64,000 bases of DNA from assembly GCF_019823065.1 (NCBI RefSeq), contig NZ_CP081966.1, forward strand, positions 248,001 through 312,000, read 5' to 3'. The position numbers were made by a program, and so were the translations under genes. The number at the start of each line of letters is the position of its first letter. The stretch's first letter is position 1. Positions 17,249 through 27,027 of the stretch are shown piece after piece. The stretch is from Pseudomonas mosselii (GTDB taxonomy: Bacteria > Pseudomonadota > Gammaproteobacteria > Pseudomonadales > Pseudomonadaceae). Below the pieces are notes generated by a model. It did not search any database. It had not been told where the DNA came from and saw only the letters and a list, made by a program, of their open reading frames with translations.

Positions 17249-18526
17249 ATGAGCAAGACCAACGAATCCCTGATGCAACGCCGTGTCGCCGCCGTCCCAC
17301 GTGGCGTTGGCCAGATTCACCCGATCTTCGTCGATACCGCGAAGAACTCGACAGTGATCGACGTCGAAGGCCGCGAACTGATCGACTTCGCCGGCGGCAT
17401 CGCGGTGTTGAACACCGGCCACCTGCATCCAAAAGTGGTCGCGGCCGTGCAAGAGCAACTGACCAAGGTCAGCCACACCTGCTTCCAGGTGCTGGCCTAC
17501 GAGCCCTACGTCGAGCTGTGCGAGAAGATCAACAAGCTGGTCCCAGGCAACTTCGACAAGAAGACCCTGCTGGTCACCACCGGCTCCGAAGCCGTTGAAA
17601 ACGCCGTGAAGATCGCCCGTGCCGCCACCGGCCGTGCCGGCGTGATCGCCTTCACCGGCGGCTACCACGGCCGCACCATGATGACCCTGGGCCTGACCGG
17701 CAAGGTCGTGCCGTACTCCGCTGGCATGGGCCTGATGCCAGGCGGCATCTTCCGCGCCCTGTTCCCGAGCGAACTGCACGGCATCAGCGTCGATGACGCC
17801 ATTGCCTCGGTCGAGCGCATCTTCAAGAACGACGCCGAGCCACGCGACATCGCCGCGATCATCCTCGAGCCAGTACAAGGCGAAGGCGGTTTCCTGCCGG
17901 CGCCGAAAGAGCTGATGAAGCGCCTGCGCGCCCTGTGCGACCAGCACGGCATCCTGCTGATCGCCGACGAAGTACAGACCGGCGCTGGCCGCACCGGCAC
18001 CTTCTTCGCCATGGAGCAGATGGGCGTCGCGCCTGACCTGACCACCTTCGCCAAGTCGATCGCCGGCGGCTTCCCGCTGGCCGGTGTGTGCGGCAAGGCC
18101 GAGTACATGGACGCCATCGCCCCGGGCGGCCTGGGCGGCACCTATGCCGGCTCGCCGATCGCCTGCGCCGCGGCCCTGGCCGTAATCGAAGTGTTCGAGG
18201 AAGAGAAACTGCTGGATCGCAGCAAGGCTGTCGGCGAGCGCCTGACCGCCGGCCTGCGTGAAATCCAGAAGAAGCACCCGATCATCGGCGATATCCGTGG
18301 TCTGGGCTCGATGATCGCGGTGGAAGTCTTTGAGAAAGGCACCCACACCCCGAACGCCGCCGCTGTTGCCCAGGTGGTCGCCAAGGCGCGCGACAAAGGC
18401 CTGATCCTGCTGTCCTGCGGCACTTACGGCAACGTCCTGCGGATTCTGGTTCCGCTGACCGCCGAAGACGCGCTGCTGGACAAAGGCCTGGCCATCATCG
18501 AAGAGTGCTTCGCCGAACTGGCCTGA
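17249..18526 (+). CDS. gabT: 4-aminobutyrate aminotransferase GabT
   Basis: A 425-residue class-III PLP aminotransferase converting 4-aminobutyrate plus 2-oxoglutarate to succinate semialdehyde and glutamate, which feeds GabD. Motifs: TTGSEAVENAVKIARAATGR, GGYHGRT, LIADEVQTGAGRTG and the PLP lysine (about K269) in TTFAKSIAGGFPL. Length equals the usual GabT size. A strong terminator lies just past the stop. Confidence 0.96.
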   Translation: MSKTNESLMQRRVAAVPRGVGQIHPIFVDTAKNSTVIDVEGRELIDFAGGIAVLNTGHLHPKVVAAVQEQLTKVSHTCFQVLAYEPYVELCEKINKLVPGNFDKKTLLVTTGSEAVENAVKIARAATGRAGVIAFTGGYHGRTMMTLGLTGKVVPYSAGMGLMPGGIFRALFPSELHGISVDDAIASVERIFKNDAEPRDIAAIILEPVQGEGGFLPAPKELMKRLRALCDQHGILLIADEVQTGAGRTGTFFAMEQMGVAPDLTTFAKSIAGGFPLAGVCGKAEYMDAIAPGGLGGTYAGSPIACAAALAVIEVFEEEKLLDRSKAVGERLTAGLREIQKKHPIIGDIRGLGSMIAVEVFEKGTHTPNAAAVAQVVAKARDKGLILLSCGTYGNVLRILVPLTAEDALLDKGLAIIEECFAELA

Positions 18527-18544
18527 AGAATGTGACATGCTTTA

Positions 18545-18574
18545 GAAAAAAACCCGCCTCGGCGGGTTTTTTTT
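18545..18574 (+). terminator. Intrinsic terminator after gabT
   Basis: AAAAAAACCCGCC-TC-GGCGGGTTTTTTTT: a perfect A/GC stem and an 8-base T-run, the strongest classical terminator in the window. Confidence 0.95.
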
Positions 18575-18663
18575 GTGCCGTTCGCCGGTATCAGGCGCTA
18601 AGGTTGTACGAGGATTCCGTGGAAGCTGCGATGGATCGCGCGTCATAGCCTGGAGAATAGCCC

Positions 18664-19998
18664 ATGAGCGCTGTCGACCCCGTCCCCCCCTGCGTGCTGA
18701 TTGCCGAAGGCGATCCCTGGGTGCGCGACATGCTCAGCGAAATGCTGCTTAGCGTGCGCTGCGATGCCCGCCTGCAGGTTTGTGCCGATGGTTCCGAGGC
18801 GCTGAGTGCGCTGGCGGCCAAACCCGACCTGATCATCGCTGCCCGTGAACTCTCAGGGTTCGACGGCCTCGATCTGCTGCGCAAGGTGCGCGCCAAGGGC
18901 GACAAGCCCGGTTTGCCGTTCATCCTCATGAGTGACCGCACCGACAGCGCCAGTGTGCGCGAGGCGCTGCCGTTGCACCCGACCGCCTACCTGAGCAAGC
19001 CGCTTGACCTGGACAACCTGCGCAAGCGCCTGGAGAACCTGCTGCTGGCAGTAGGTGAGCAGATCGCCTGCCCGGTACCGCCGTTGCAGCCCGGCGCGCG
19101 ACTGCCGGCCTACCTGGAACAGCGCCGGGCCACCGCCGACGGCGGCCCGCTGTTTGCCGATGTGCAGGTGGCGGTCAAGCGAGCCCTCAACCCCCATGGC
19201 CTCAACCTCAAGGTGCTCGAGGAAGAGGTGCGCAACGACCCACAGATCACCGGCGTGCTCATCGCCGCCGCCAACAGTGCCGCCCTGCACCGTGAAGCGC
19301 CGGTACAGACCCTGCTGCAGGCGCTGAACAAGCTCGGCAGCACCCAGAGCATGAACCTCATCCTCGGCCTCACGCTCAAGCGCAGCGCCCGTTTGACCGA
19401 CCCCCTGCTGGCGCGGCACGCCACCCATTACTGGAACCTGTCGCTGCACACCGCCGAGTACGGCCGCACATTGGCGCGCATGCTCGAGGTGGACGAAGCG
19501 CGTTGTTACTGCGCGGGGCTGCTGCACTGCCTGGGTGACCTGGCGGTGCTGCGCACCTTGCAGGAGTGGCGCCTGGCCGGTGGCGAGCTGGACGAGGACC
19601 AGGTGGAGCTGTCGCTCAACGAGTTCGGCGCGCCGTTCGGCTCGGCACTGCGCACCCGCTGGCGTCTGCCGTTGGACCTGCGCGAGCTGATCGCCGCGGT
19701 GTACCAGCTGGGCGGCGGCGTCTACTCCCGGGAGATCCTGGCGATGAACCTGGCCGGGCAGCTGTCGCGGCTCAAGCCCAGCGAAGGGCTGGAGAAGGTC
19801 GCCAGCAGCAAGACGGCGCGCTTGCTAAAACTTGGATTGCCGGAGCTGTCGCGGCTGCGCAAGGTGGACCCTGAGGCGCTGGCGCGGGAGGAGGCCGAGC
19901 GTCTGGCGGCGGAAGCGGCCGAGAGCAAGCTGCAGGTTGCTCCCATCGCTGCCCTGACTATTGATGCTGATCCGGCGGGGGGTGAGGAGCAGGCCTGA
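18664..19998 (+). CDS. Pseudo-receiver plus HDOD-domain signalling protein
   Basis: A 444-residue protein. Residues 10-130 have the CheY-like receiver fold (VLIAEGDPWVRDML...FILMSDRTD...AYLSKPLD), but the phospho-acceptor Asp is replaced by Ala (A60 in IIAARELSGFDGL) and the acidic pair is E15-G16; only K112 is kept. Residues about 155-370 form an HDOD domain (NDPQITGVLIAAANSAAL), a non-catalytic HD-like module found in signalling proteins. It ends in an Ala/Glu-rich tail. Output is probably phosphorylation-independent. It is convergent with the GGDEF gene and has no histidine kinase partner nearby. Confidence 0.85.
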   Translation: MSAVDPVPPCVLIAEGDPWVRDMLSEMLLSVRCDARLQVCADGSEALSALAAKPDLIIAARELSGFDGLDLLRKVRAKGDKPGLPFILMSDRTDSASVREALPLHPTAYLSKPLDLDNLRKRLENLLLAVGEQIACPVPPLQPGARLPAYLEQRRATADGGPLFADVQVAVKRALNPHGLNLKVLEEEVRNDPQITGVLIAAANSAALHREAPVQTLLQALNKLGSTQSMNLILGLTLKRSARLTDPLLARHATHYWNLSLHTAEYGRTLARMLEVDEARCYCAGLLHCLGDLAVLRTLQEWRLAGGELDEDQVELSLNEFGAPFGSALRTRWRLPLDLRELIAAVYQLGGGVYSREILAMNLAGQLSRLKPSEGLEKVASSKTARLLKLGLPELSRLRKVDPEALAREEAERLAAEAAESKLQVAPIAALTIDADPAGGEEQA

Positions 19999-20054
19999 GA
20001 CGTAGCGGGCTGATCGATTACGAGTGGAGTGCCGCAGCCGCGAAGTGATCCGTT

Positions 20055-21044
20055 TCAGCCTTTAACGATCTGGTTCTTGCCCTGGCGCTTGGCACGGTAC
20101 ATGGCGGCGTCCGCCCGGGCGAACAGGCTGTCGAGCGTTTCATCCTCATCCTGCAACCCGGTCAGCCCTTGGCTTACGGTAACCCCGTAGGTGTGCTCGC
20201 CATGGCTGAAGCTCAACCGCTGGATCTCCCGCTGCAGACGCTCGGCAATTTGCTCGGCCACTTGTGCGGTGCAGCCGGGGAACACGGCCGCAAACTCCTC
20301 GCCACCGATTCGTCCGAACTGATCGCCACGGCGCAGCACGGCCTTGCCGCTGTCGGCGATGCGCTGTAGCACTTGGTCGCCTTCCTGGTGGCCGTAGGTG
20401 TCGTTGATATGCTTGAAATCGTCGATGTCCAGCAGCAGGAAGGCCATCGGCGCGCCGTCCTCGCGTGCGCTGTCGAAGGCCTGCTGGGCGCACTCGAAGA
20501 AGTGCCGGCGGTTGCTGCTCTGGGTCAGCACATCGGTGGTGGCCAGGCGTTGCAGCTCGCCTTCGAGCTGTTTTTTTTCGGTGATGTCCTCGGCGATGCC
20601 GACGATGATCACCCGCTGGTCGCCCTCGCGCTGCTGGTTGATGTAGCACTTGTCGCTGAGCCAGCGCACCTCGCCGGCGGCATTGAGGATGCGGTATTCG
20701 CGGTCCTCGACGGTGCCCTTGACCAGCACCTGGGCAAGGCTGCGTTCGGCGTACTCCAGGTCGTCCGGGTAGATGGCGTCGCGCCATTCGTTGTAGTCGG
20801 CCAGTACCAGGCTGGCCGGGCGGCCAAAGATGCGCTCGTAGGCGGGGCTGACGTAGAGCACCTGACGGGTTTCCCAGTCGAAGGCCCAGAGCACGGCGTT
20901 GACGCTGTCGAGCAGCGAGCTGTACAGCTGCTCGCGTTCGCTTAGGCGAGCCACTTCGCCTTGGGCATGGAGCAGGGCCAGCAGGGTCTGGGCGGCTTCT
21001 GGGCGGGGAGTGCCGGCAGGTGTGGGTGGGAGGTCTTTGGCCAT
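20055..21044 (-). CDS. PAS-GGDEF diguanylate cyclase
   Basis: A 329-residue cytosolic protein with a PAS/PAC sensor domain (about residues 40-158: LLDSVNAVLWAFDWETRQVLYVSPAYERIFGR...GIAEDITEKK) and a GGDEF domain (about 165-325). The active site GGEEF is at 247-251, and an intact RxxD inhibitory site (R238-RG-D241) lies five residues before it, predicting an active, product-inhibited c-di-GMP synthase. The start at MAKDLPP is a choice: the frame stays open upstream to a GTG at 21152, and neither start has a clear ribosome site. It lies 140 bp downstream of desA on the same strand. Confidence 0.85.
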   Translation of the reverse strand: MAKDLPPTPAGTPRPEAAQTLLALLHAQGEVARLSEREQLYSSLLDSVNAVLWAFDWETRQVLYVSPAYERIFGRPASLVLADYNEWRDAIYPDDLEYAERSLAQVLVKGTVEDREYRILNAAGEVRWLSDKCYINQQREGDQRVIIVGIAEDITEKKQLEGELQRLATTDVLTQSSNRRHFFECAQQAFDSAREDGAPMAFLLLDIDDFKHINDTYGHQEGDQVLQRIADSGKAVLRRGDQFGRIGGEEFAAVFPGCTAQVAEQIAERLQREIQRLSFSHGEHTYGVTVSQGLTGLQDEDETLDSLFARADAAMYRAKRQGKNQIVKG

Positions 21045-21184
21045 GAGCACGGAACGTTTCTCGACGATGGGCGTGCGGCCACGGTCCGGCCCGCCACGCG
21101 GGCGATATGCCGGATTTGAGTCGATTTGCGGGGGGGAAGTTCCGGTCGGCACGCCCCGTTGCGGGGCATGCCGATCAACGGTGC

Positions 21185-22369
21185 TCAGGCGCCATTGGGG
21201 CGGAGCGAGTAGGTCTTGAGCTGGGCGGCGAAGTCACGCAGCGAGTGGATGCCACTGGCCTCGGCCTCGTGTACCCAATCCTTCATCGCGGCGAGCATAT
21301 CGTGGCCGTTGGCGCTGGTGCGCGCCCAGATCTGCTGCAGCGCCAGGCGCTTTTCGTAGATGGTCTTGAGAGCCTGGCTGTGGGCCAGCATCGACTCGAT
21401 GCGCACGTGGTGGCGGTCCTGCAGCAGGCTGGTTTCCCGCGAGAGCAGGCGCTTGGCACGGCGGAAACGGTGGCGCAGCGAGGCGTCGACCTTGTCCAGC
21501 TCTTGCTTGACCAGCGGGCCGATCACCAGCTTGCGGTACTGGGCCATGATCTGGAAGCGGTTGTTGAGGATGGCCATGGCGGTGTCCATGTCCAGCGACG
21601 CCTTGCCCTCCACGCGATGGGCGATGGGCGCGACACGCTGGACCTTGGCCAGGCGCAGCAGGCTCAGCAGACGGATCCACATCCAGCCCATGTCGAATTC
21701 CCAGCGCCGCACCGACAGCTTCGCCGAGTTGGGGTAGGTGTGGTGGTTGTTGTGCAGCTCCTCCCCACCAATGATGATGCCCCACGGCACCAGGTTGGTG
21801 GCGGCGTCGCGGCACTCGAAGTTGCGGTAGCCCACGGCATGGCCCAGGCCGTTGACCACGCCGGCGGCCCAGAACGGGATCCACATCATCTGGATCGCCC
21901 AGATGGTGATGCCGATGGTGCCGAACAGCAGCAGGTCGATGACCGCCATCAGGGCGATGCCGCCGAGCTTGAAGCGGGTGTAGAGGTTGCGCTCGATCCA
22001 GTCGTCCGGGCAGTTCTTGCCGTAGATGCGCAGCGTTTCCTCGTTACGCGCCTCTTCACGGTACAGCTCGGCACCCTTGCGCAGCACGGTGCCCAGGCCC
22101 TTGTGCACGGGGCTGTGCGGGTCGTCCGGGGTTTCGCACTTGGCGTGGTGCTTGCGGTGGATGGCGGTCCATTCGCGGGTGTTCTGCGCGGTGGTGAGCC
22201 ACAGCCAGAAACGGAAGAAATGCTTGAGCCCCGCGTTCAGCTCCAGGGCGCGGTGCGCCGAGTAGCGGTGCAGGTAGATGGTGACGCTGACGATGGTCAG
22301 GTGGGTCATCAGCAGGGTGACGGCGACCAGTTGCCAGGCCGACAAGTCGAGTAGACCGTAGTACCACAT
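21185..22369 (-). CDS. desA: Membrane fatty-acid delta-9 desaturase DesA
   Basis: A 394-residue integral membrane di-iron desaturase. Histidine boxes: HRYSAH at 34-39, HRKHH at 71-75 and HNNHH at 206-210, separated by hydrophobic hairpins. The long C-terminal cytosolic region is typical of the P. aeruginosa DesA branch, which acts on acyl chains of membrane phospholipids in the presence of oxygen. Gene order (gabDT, GGDEF gene, desA, divergent GGDEF-EAL gene) matches what I recall around desA in P. aeruginosa and P. putida, supporting DesA over the acyl-CoA desaturase DesB. Confidence 0.9.
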   Translation of the reverse strand: MWYYGLLDLSAWQLVAVTLLMTHLTIVSVTIYLHRYSAHRALELNAGLKHFFRFWLWLTTAQNTREWTAIHRKHHAKCETPDDPHSPVHKGLGTVLRKGAELYREEARNEETLRIYGKNCPDDWIERNLYTRFKLGGIALMAVIDLLLFGTIGITIWAIQMMWIPFWAAGVVNGLGHAVGYRNFECRDAATNLVPWGIIIGGEELHNNHHTYPNSAKLSVRRWEFDMGWMWIRLLSLLRLAKVQRVAPIAHRVEGKASLDMDTAMAILNNRFQIMAQYRKLVIGPLVKQELDKVDASLRHRFRRAKRLLSRETSLLQDRHHVRIESMLAHSQALKTIYEKRLALQQIWARTSANGHDMLAAMKDWVHEAEASGIHSLRDFAAQLKTYSLRPNGA

Positions 22370-22519
22370 AACGGGAAAGACCCTCGAAAACTAAGGGGAA
22401 CAGCGCTCGCATTATCCCTGGGCGGGGAAATAAAACCAGTCACCCTTTTAGATAGGAGGTCACAGGGTGTTTCAGCCCTTATAATGCCCCTTCATTTTTC
22501 ATGGGCTCATCCACCCGAC

Positions 22520-24415
22520 ATGTCTGTTTCCGTTCGCGACGCCTTGCGCATGGCCGGGCTCTACGTGGTGCTTTCGATCCTCTGGCTGGTGCTGTCCGAG
22601 CTGGTCCTGCAGGGCATGACCGACGACCCGCTGGCGCTGATCGTGGGCCGGCAGATCAACGTGGTGGTCTGGGTGCTGCTCAGTGCCTTGCTGATCTTTG
22701 TCTCCCGTGCCCGCCTGCTGAACTTCATCGGCATCGGCGCCCGCTTGCGCAGTGAAGACCGCGAGCGCCTGCGCATGGCTGCGGCGGTGTTCGACAGCAC
22801 CCTGGAGGGTGTGCTGGTGACCGACCGCAATGGCCTGATCGTGCACGTCAACCGGGCCTTCATGCGCATCACCGGCTACCAGCAGGACGAAGTCATCGGC
22901 CAGCGCCCGAGCAAGTTCAAGTCCGGTCGGCATGGCGCGCTGTTCTACCAGCAGATCTACGCCGCCCTGGCGGAGCAGGGCGAGTGGAGCGGGGAGATCT
23001 GGAACCGCCGTAAAAGCGGGGAGATCTACCCGCAATGGCAGACGATCTGCGCCATTCGCGATGACAGTGGCGCGCTCAGCCATTACGTCGCGGTCTTCAG
23101 CGACATCAGCGCGATCAAGCACACCGAGGAAGAACTGGCCTATCTCGTCCATCACGACCCGCTGACCGGCCTGCCCAACCGTCTGCTATTCAACGACCGC
23201 GCCATGCAGGCCATGGCCGCGGCCCAGGCCAACAAGCGCGGCTGTGCCCTGCTGCTGCTCGACCTCGACCATTTCCAGAGCATCAACGATGGCCTTGGCC
23301 ACACCATCGGCGACCAACTGCTCAAGCTGGTCGGCGAGCGCCTGCGGGAGGTGCTGGGCAGCGGCGTGACCCTGGCCCGGCTGGGCGGCGACGAGTTCGG
23401 CGTGCTGGCCGAGAACTGCCAGCAGGTCGGCCAGGCCGGCAAGCTGGCGCAATCGATCATCGAGCGATTGAAGGAACCGTTCTGCTTCGAAGGCAATCGC
23501 CTGTTTATCAGTGTCAGCATCGGCATCAGCCTGTTCCCCAGCGACGCGCTGAGTGCCGAGCAGTTGTTGCGCAACGCCGACTCGGCGCTGTTCAAGGCCA
23601 AGAGCAACGGCCGAGCCTGCTATGCGCTGTACACCGAGGAGCTCACCGCCCATGCCCAGCAGCGGGTCGAAACCGCCGGCGAGTTGCGCCGAGCGCTGGA
23701 GCAGCAGGAGCTGCGGGTGTTCTTCCAACCGGTGCATGACCTGTTCACCGCGCGGATGATAGGCGTCGAGGCACTGGTGCGCTGGCAGCATCCGCAGCGT
23801 GGTCTGGTCCCACCCGGTGAGTTCATCCCTATCGCCGAACGCACCGGGCTGATCGCCGAGATCGACGCCTGGATGTTGCACCAGGCCTGCCGGCAGATGG
23901 TGCAGTGGCAGACCGAGGGACGGCAGTTGGCATTCGTTGCGGTGAACATTTCCAGCCGCCTGTTCAGCCAACGCGACCTGTACCGGCAGGTGGCCGATGC
24001 ATTGCACGACACCGGGCTGGACCCAGCGCTGCTCGAGCTCGAAGTGACCGAGAGCGCGGTGATGGAAGACCCCGAGGTTGCCCTGGAGCAGCTTTACCGC
24101 CTGCGCGAGCTGGGCGTGACACTGGCCATCGACGACTTCGGCACGGGGTACTCGTCATTGCTGCGGCTCAAGCGAATGCCCGTGCAGAAGCTCAAGATCG
24201 ACCAGGGCTTCGTCGCGGGCCTGCCCCATGACGAGGACGACATCGCCATCGTGCGGGTGATCATCGCCCTGGCGCGGAGCATGGGCATGCAGGTGCACGC
24301 CGAGGGGGTAGAGCAGGCGGAGCAGGCGCGGTTCCTGCTGGAGCAGCAATGCCAGCTGGGGCAGGGGTACTGGTTCGGGCGGCCGGTGCCGGCGGCGGAG
24401 CTGCACTGGGGCTGA
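22520..24415 (+). CDS. PAS-GGDEF-EAL c-di-GMP turnover protein, membrane-anchored
   Basis: A protein of about 631 residues: two N-terminal transmembrane helices (about 8-28 and 45-62), a PAS domain with PAC (about 85-205: ITGYQQDEVIGQRPSKFKSG), a GGDEF domain with intact LGGDEF and an EAL domain with EALVRWQHP and DDFGTGYSSLLRLKRMP. The RxxD inhibitory site is absent before GGDEF. The EAL metal and base motifs look intact, so it could be bifunctional or mainly a phosphodiesterase. The start is uncertain: ATG 22484 adds 12 residues, and neither start has a strong ribosome site. Divergent from desA by about 150 bp. Confidence 0.88.
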   Translation: MSVSVRDALRMAGLYVVLSILWLVLSELVLQGMTDDPLALIVGRQINVVVWVLLSALLIFVSRARLLNFIGIGARLRSEDRERLRMAAAVFDSTLEGVLVTDRNGLIVHVNRAFMRITGYQQDEVIGQRPSKFKSGRHGALFYQQIYAALAEQGEWSGEIWNRRKSGEIYPQWQTICAIRDDSGALSHYVAVFSDISAIKHTEEELAYLVHHDPLTGLPNRLLFNDRAMQAMAAAQANKRGCALLLLDLDHFQSINDGLGHTIGDQLLKLVGERLREVLGSGVTLARLGGDEFGVLAENCQQVGQAGKLAQSIIERLKEPFCFEGNRLFISVSIGISLFPSDALSAEQLLRNADSALFKAKSNGRACYALYTEELTAHAQQRVETAGELRRALEQQELRVFFQPVHDLFTARMIGVEALVRWQHPQRGLVPPGEFIPIAERTGLIAEIDAWMLHQACRQMVQWQTEGRQLAFVAVNISSRLFSQRDLYRQVADALHDTGLDPALLELEVTESAVMEDPEVALEQLYRLRELGVTLAIDDFGTGYSSLLRLKRMPVQKLKIDQGFVAGLPHDEDDIAIVRVIIALARSMGMQVHAEGVEQAEQARFLLEQQCQLGQGYWFGRPVPAAELHWG

Positions 24416-24421
24416 GATCGT

Positions 24422-24477
24422 ATCGCGGGGCAAACCCGCTCCCACGGTTGGTCGTGGGCGCGGGCTTGCCCCGCGAT
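24422..24477. repeat. REP doublet
   Basis: Inverted 24-base arms (24422-24445 and 24454-24477) of the GGGGCAARCCCGCKCCCAC family with an 8-base centre. They sit between the convergent GGDEF-EAL gene and the ABC permease gene, where they may separate the transcripts. Confidence 0.88.
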
Positions 24478-24481
24478 GGGC

Positions 24482-25126
24482 TCAACGTTTGTTCAACCCT
24501 TTGGCCAGACGGTCCCCGCCCAGCTGGATCAGCGCCACCAATGCCACAAGCATCACGATCACGGTCAGCATGATCTGGCTGTCGAAGCGTTGGTATCCAT
24601 ACCTGTAGGCAATATCCCCCAGGCCACCGGCGCCGATCGCTCCGGCCATGGCCGACGAGTTGATCAGCGTCACCAGGGTGATGGTGAAGCCGCCGACGAT
24701 GCCCGGCAGGGCCTCGGGCAACAGCACGTGCCAGACGATGTGCCAGCGCCGGCAGCCCATGGCCTGGGCGGCTTCGATCAGGCCGTGGTCGACCTCGCGC
24801 AGGCTGACCTCGGCGATCCGCGCGAAGAACGGCGTGGCGGCGATGGTCAGCGGCACCACGGCCGCCCACACGCCATAGGTGGTGCCGACCACCAGGCGGG
24901 TGAAGGGGATCAGCGCGACCATCAGGATCAGGAACGGAATCGAGCGGAACAGGTTGACGATGGCGCCCAGCACCCGGTTCAGCGCCGGGGCCTCGAAGAT
25001 CCCGCCCTTGTCGCTGGTGACCAGCAGCACCGCCATCGGCACCCCGACCAGCAGCGCGACCAGCGAGGACACGCCGACCATCAGCAGGGTGTCGAACAGG
25101 CCTTGCAGCAGGCGATCAATCCACAT
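24482..25126 (-). CDS. MetI-like ABC importer permease
   Basis: A 214-residue permease with about five transmembrane segments and the MetI-type EAA loop ([28 protein letters not shown]). GGAGGT lies 8 bases before ATG 25126, which overlaps the end of the ATPase gene by 11 bases. It forms the membrane part of the MetQNI-like importer encoded here. Because the operon also encodes SfnB-like and DszA-like flavoenzymes, the cargo may be an organosulfur compound and not only methionine. Confidence 0.9.
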   Translation of the reverse strand: MWIDRLLQGLFDTLLMVGVSSLVALLVGVPMAVLLVTSDKGGIFEAPALNRVLGAIVNLFRSIPFLILMVALIPFTRLVVGTTYGVWAAVVPLTIAATPFFARIAEVSLREVDHGLIEAAQAMGCRRWHIVWHVLLPEALPGIVGGFTITLVTLINSSAMAGAIGAGGLGDIAYRYGYQRFDSQIMLTVIVMLVALVALIQLGGDRLAKGLNKR

Positions 25127-26225
25127 GGCCGAGTACCTCCACATTCGCGGCCCAGCGGCGGGCGCGTTCGAGCAATTGATGGGTGTCCAGCGGCGAGCCG
25201 CGCACGGACAGGATCAACTGCCCCAGGGCCTGCTCGCCGATGGTCTCGACGCCGCCCTGGAGCAGCCGCACGCGTCCGCCCAGGTCGTTGAACAGGGCGC
25301 TCAGTTCCGGCTCGCCGAGCAGGTCGAGCTTGAGCACCACGGCCGCGTCGCGGCTGACCGGCTGGGCGCGCAGGCTGGCCTGCAAGGCTGCCGGCAGCTT
25401 GGTCTGCAGCGGTGCGAGCAGGGTGCGGGTGACGTCGTGGCGTGGCGCGCCGAACACCTGCCAGACCTCGCCCTGCTCGACGATCTCACCCCGTTCGAGC
25501 ACCACCACGTGCTGGCAGATGTCGCGGATCACCGCCATCTCGTGGGTGATCAGCACCACGGTCAGGCCCAGGCGCCGGTTGATGTCGCGCAGCAGTTCGA
25601 GGATCGAGGCGGTGGTTTCCGGGTCCAGCGCCGAGGTGGCCTCGTCGCACAGCAGGATCTCGGGGTCATGCACCAGCGCCCGGGCGATGCCGACGCGCTG
25701 CTTCTGCCCGCCGGACAATTGCGCCGGATAGACATGATGCTTTTCCTCCAGGCCGACCAGTGCCAGCAGCTCGCGCACCTTGCGCTGGCGCTCGGCCTTG
25801 TCCACCCCGGCCACCTTCAGCGGCAGCTCGACGTTCTGCCATACGGTCTTGGCCGACATCAGGTTGAAGTGCTGGAAGATCATGCCGATGCGCCGGCGCA
25901 GCGCCACCAGACGATCCTCGTCGAACGGCGCGATATCCACCTGGTCGATCAGCACCCGGCCCTGGCTGGGCTGTTCAAGGCGATTGATGGTGCGCAGCAG
26001 CGAGGACTTGCCGGCGCCACTGCGGCCGATGATGCCGAAGATCTCGCCCCGGCGAATGTTCAGGTCGATGTCTTGCAGCGCCGGCTGGCCCTGGCCCGGA
26101 TAGGTCTTGCCCAGGCCGATGAAGCGGATGTGCGCCTGGTTCACCTCCGGGCGCAGGGCGGTTTCCTCGGCCTTGAACGGTTCGGCGGGCGGGACGGGCG
26201 CCCTGAGGGCGCTGGCCTGGGCCAT
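25116..26225 (-). CDS. MetN-like ABC importer ATPase
   Basis: A 369-residue ATPase. Walker [10 protein letters not shown] is at residues 67-75, with signature LSGGQKQRV, Walker [13 protein letters not shown] and H-loop ITHEMAVI; the C-terminal domain (about 290-365) resembles the NIL/ACT-like methionine-sensing domain of MetN. A stretch of about 28 residues precedes the ABC fold, longer than E. coli MetN. Start MAQASAL at 26225 follows AAGG by 5 bases, one base after the binding-protein stop codon. Confidence 0.9.
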   Translation of the reverse strand: MAQASALRAPVPPAEPFKAEETALRPEVNQAHIRFIGLGKTYPGQGQPALQDIDLNIRRGEIFGIIGRSGAGKSSLLRTINRLEQPSQGRVLIDQVDIAPFDEDRLVALRRRIGMIFQHFNLMSAKTVWQNVELPLKVAGVDKAERQRKVRELLALVGLEEKHHVYPAQLSGGQKQRVGIARALVHDPEILLCDEATSALDPETTASILELLRDINRRLGLTVVLITHEMAVIRDICQHVVVLERGEIVEQGEVWQVFGAPRHDVTRTLLAPLQTKLPAALQASLRAQPVSRDAAVVLKLDLLGEPELSALFNDLGGRVRLLQGGVETIGEQALGQLILSVRGSPLDTHQLLERARRWAANVEVLGHVD

Positions 26226-26226
26226 G

Positions 26227-27027
26227 TCAGCCTTCCCAGCCGGCCTGGTAGAGCTTGCCATGGGCCTTGTCCAGGGCGGCGCGCACGACCGGCGAGTGTT
26301 GGTAGATATCGACGAACTTGGCCAGGCGCGGGTCGTTCTTCTCCTGCGGGCGGATGACGAACTGGATCACGTACTCCTTGTTCTCCAGGCCGTCGAACAG
26401 CAGCGCCGAGGTGGCGTCGAAGCTGTTGGCCAGGCGGATGTAGGCCGGGTAGCCCTGGACCAGGTCGGCGTCGTCATAGGCGCGTACCAGTTGCACGGCT
26501 TCGACCTGGAGAATCCGGATCTTCTTCGGGTTGGCGACGATGTCGTCCTCGGTGGCCTTGTAGCCCACGCCCGGCTTGAGGGTGATCAGCCCGGCCTTGG
26601 CCAGCAATTGCAGGCCACGGCCACTGTTGATCGGGTCGTTGGCGATGGCCACGCTGGCGCCTTCGGGCAGCTCGGTGAAGCTTTTGTACTTTTTCGAGTA
26701 CAGGCCAACGTTGTTGATGATCCCCGGCGCGTACGGGACCAGGTCGAAGCCGGCGGCGGCCTTGGCGTTTTCCAGGAACGGGATGTGCTGGAAGTAGTTC
26801 ACGTCGATATCGCCGCTGTTGAGGCTGACATTGGGCGCGATCCAGTCGCTGAACTCGATCAGCTTCACTTCCAGGCCCTGTTTCTGGGCCTCTTCCACCG
26901 CTGCCTCCAGGGGGATGGCGAAGGCGGCGGTGGTGCCGATCTTCAGCGGTTCGGCGGCCAAGGCGGCGGCGGACAGGCCGAGGCCCAGGGCAATGGCCGC
27001 GATGGGCCGGAACAGTTTCTCAAGCAT
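26227..27027 (-). CDS. MetQ/NlpA-family periplasmic binding protein
   Basis: A 266-residue binding protein of the NlpA family ([36 protein letters not shown], then [16 protein letters not shown]). The signal peptide ends ALA-AEP with no lipobox cysteine, so it should be a soluble periplasmic protein, not a lipoprotein as usual for MetQ. Its start overlaps the end of the monooxygenase gene by 8 bases, tying the importer to that enzyme. Ligand: methionine-like or another small organosulfur compound (inference from context). Confidence 0.88.
   Translation of the reverse strand: MLEKLFRPIAAIALGLGLSAAALAAEPLKIGTTAAFAIPLEAAVEEAQKQGLEVKLIEFSDWIAPNVSLNSGDIDVNYFQHIPFLENAKAAAGFDLVPYAPGIINNVGLYSKKYKSFTELPEGASVAIANDPINSGRGLQLLAKAGLITLKPGVGYKATEDDIVANPKKIRILQVEAVQLVRAYDDADLVQGYPAYIRLANSFDATSALLFDGLENKEYVIQFVIRPQEKNDPRLAKFVDIYQHSPVVRAALDKAHGKLYQAGWEG

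Noticed and set aside
15587..18538. A very long open frame (over 980 codons) on the minus strand across gabD and gabT
   Set aside because: It is antisense to two clearly conserved genes, is low-complexity Gly/Ala/His/Gln, and arises from the GC-rich third positions of the real genes. Similar shadows at 1261-3027, 39992-41848 and 33869-35473 were dropped for the same reason.
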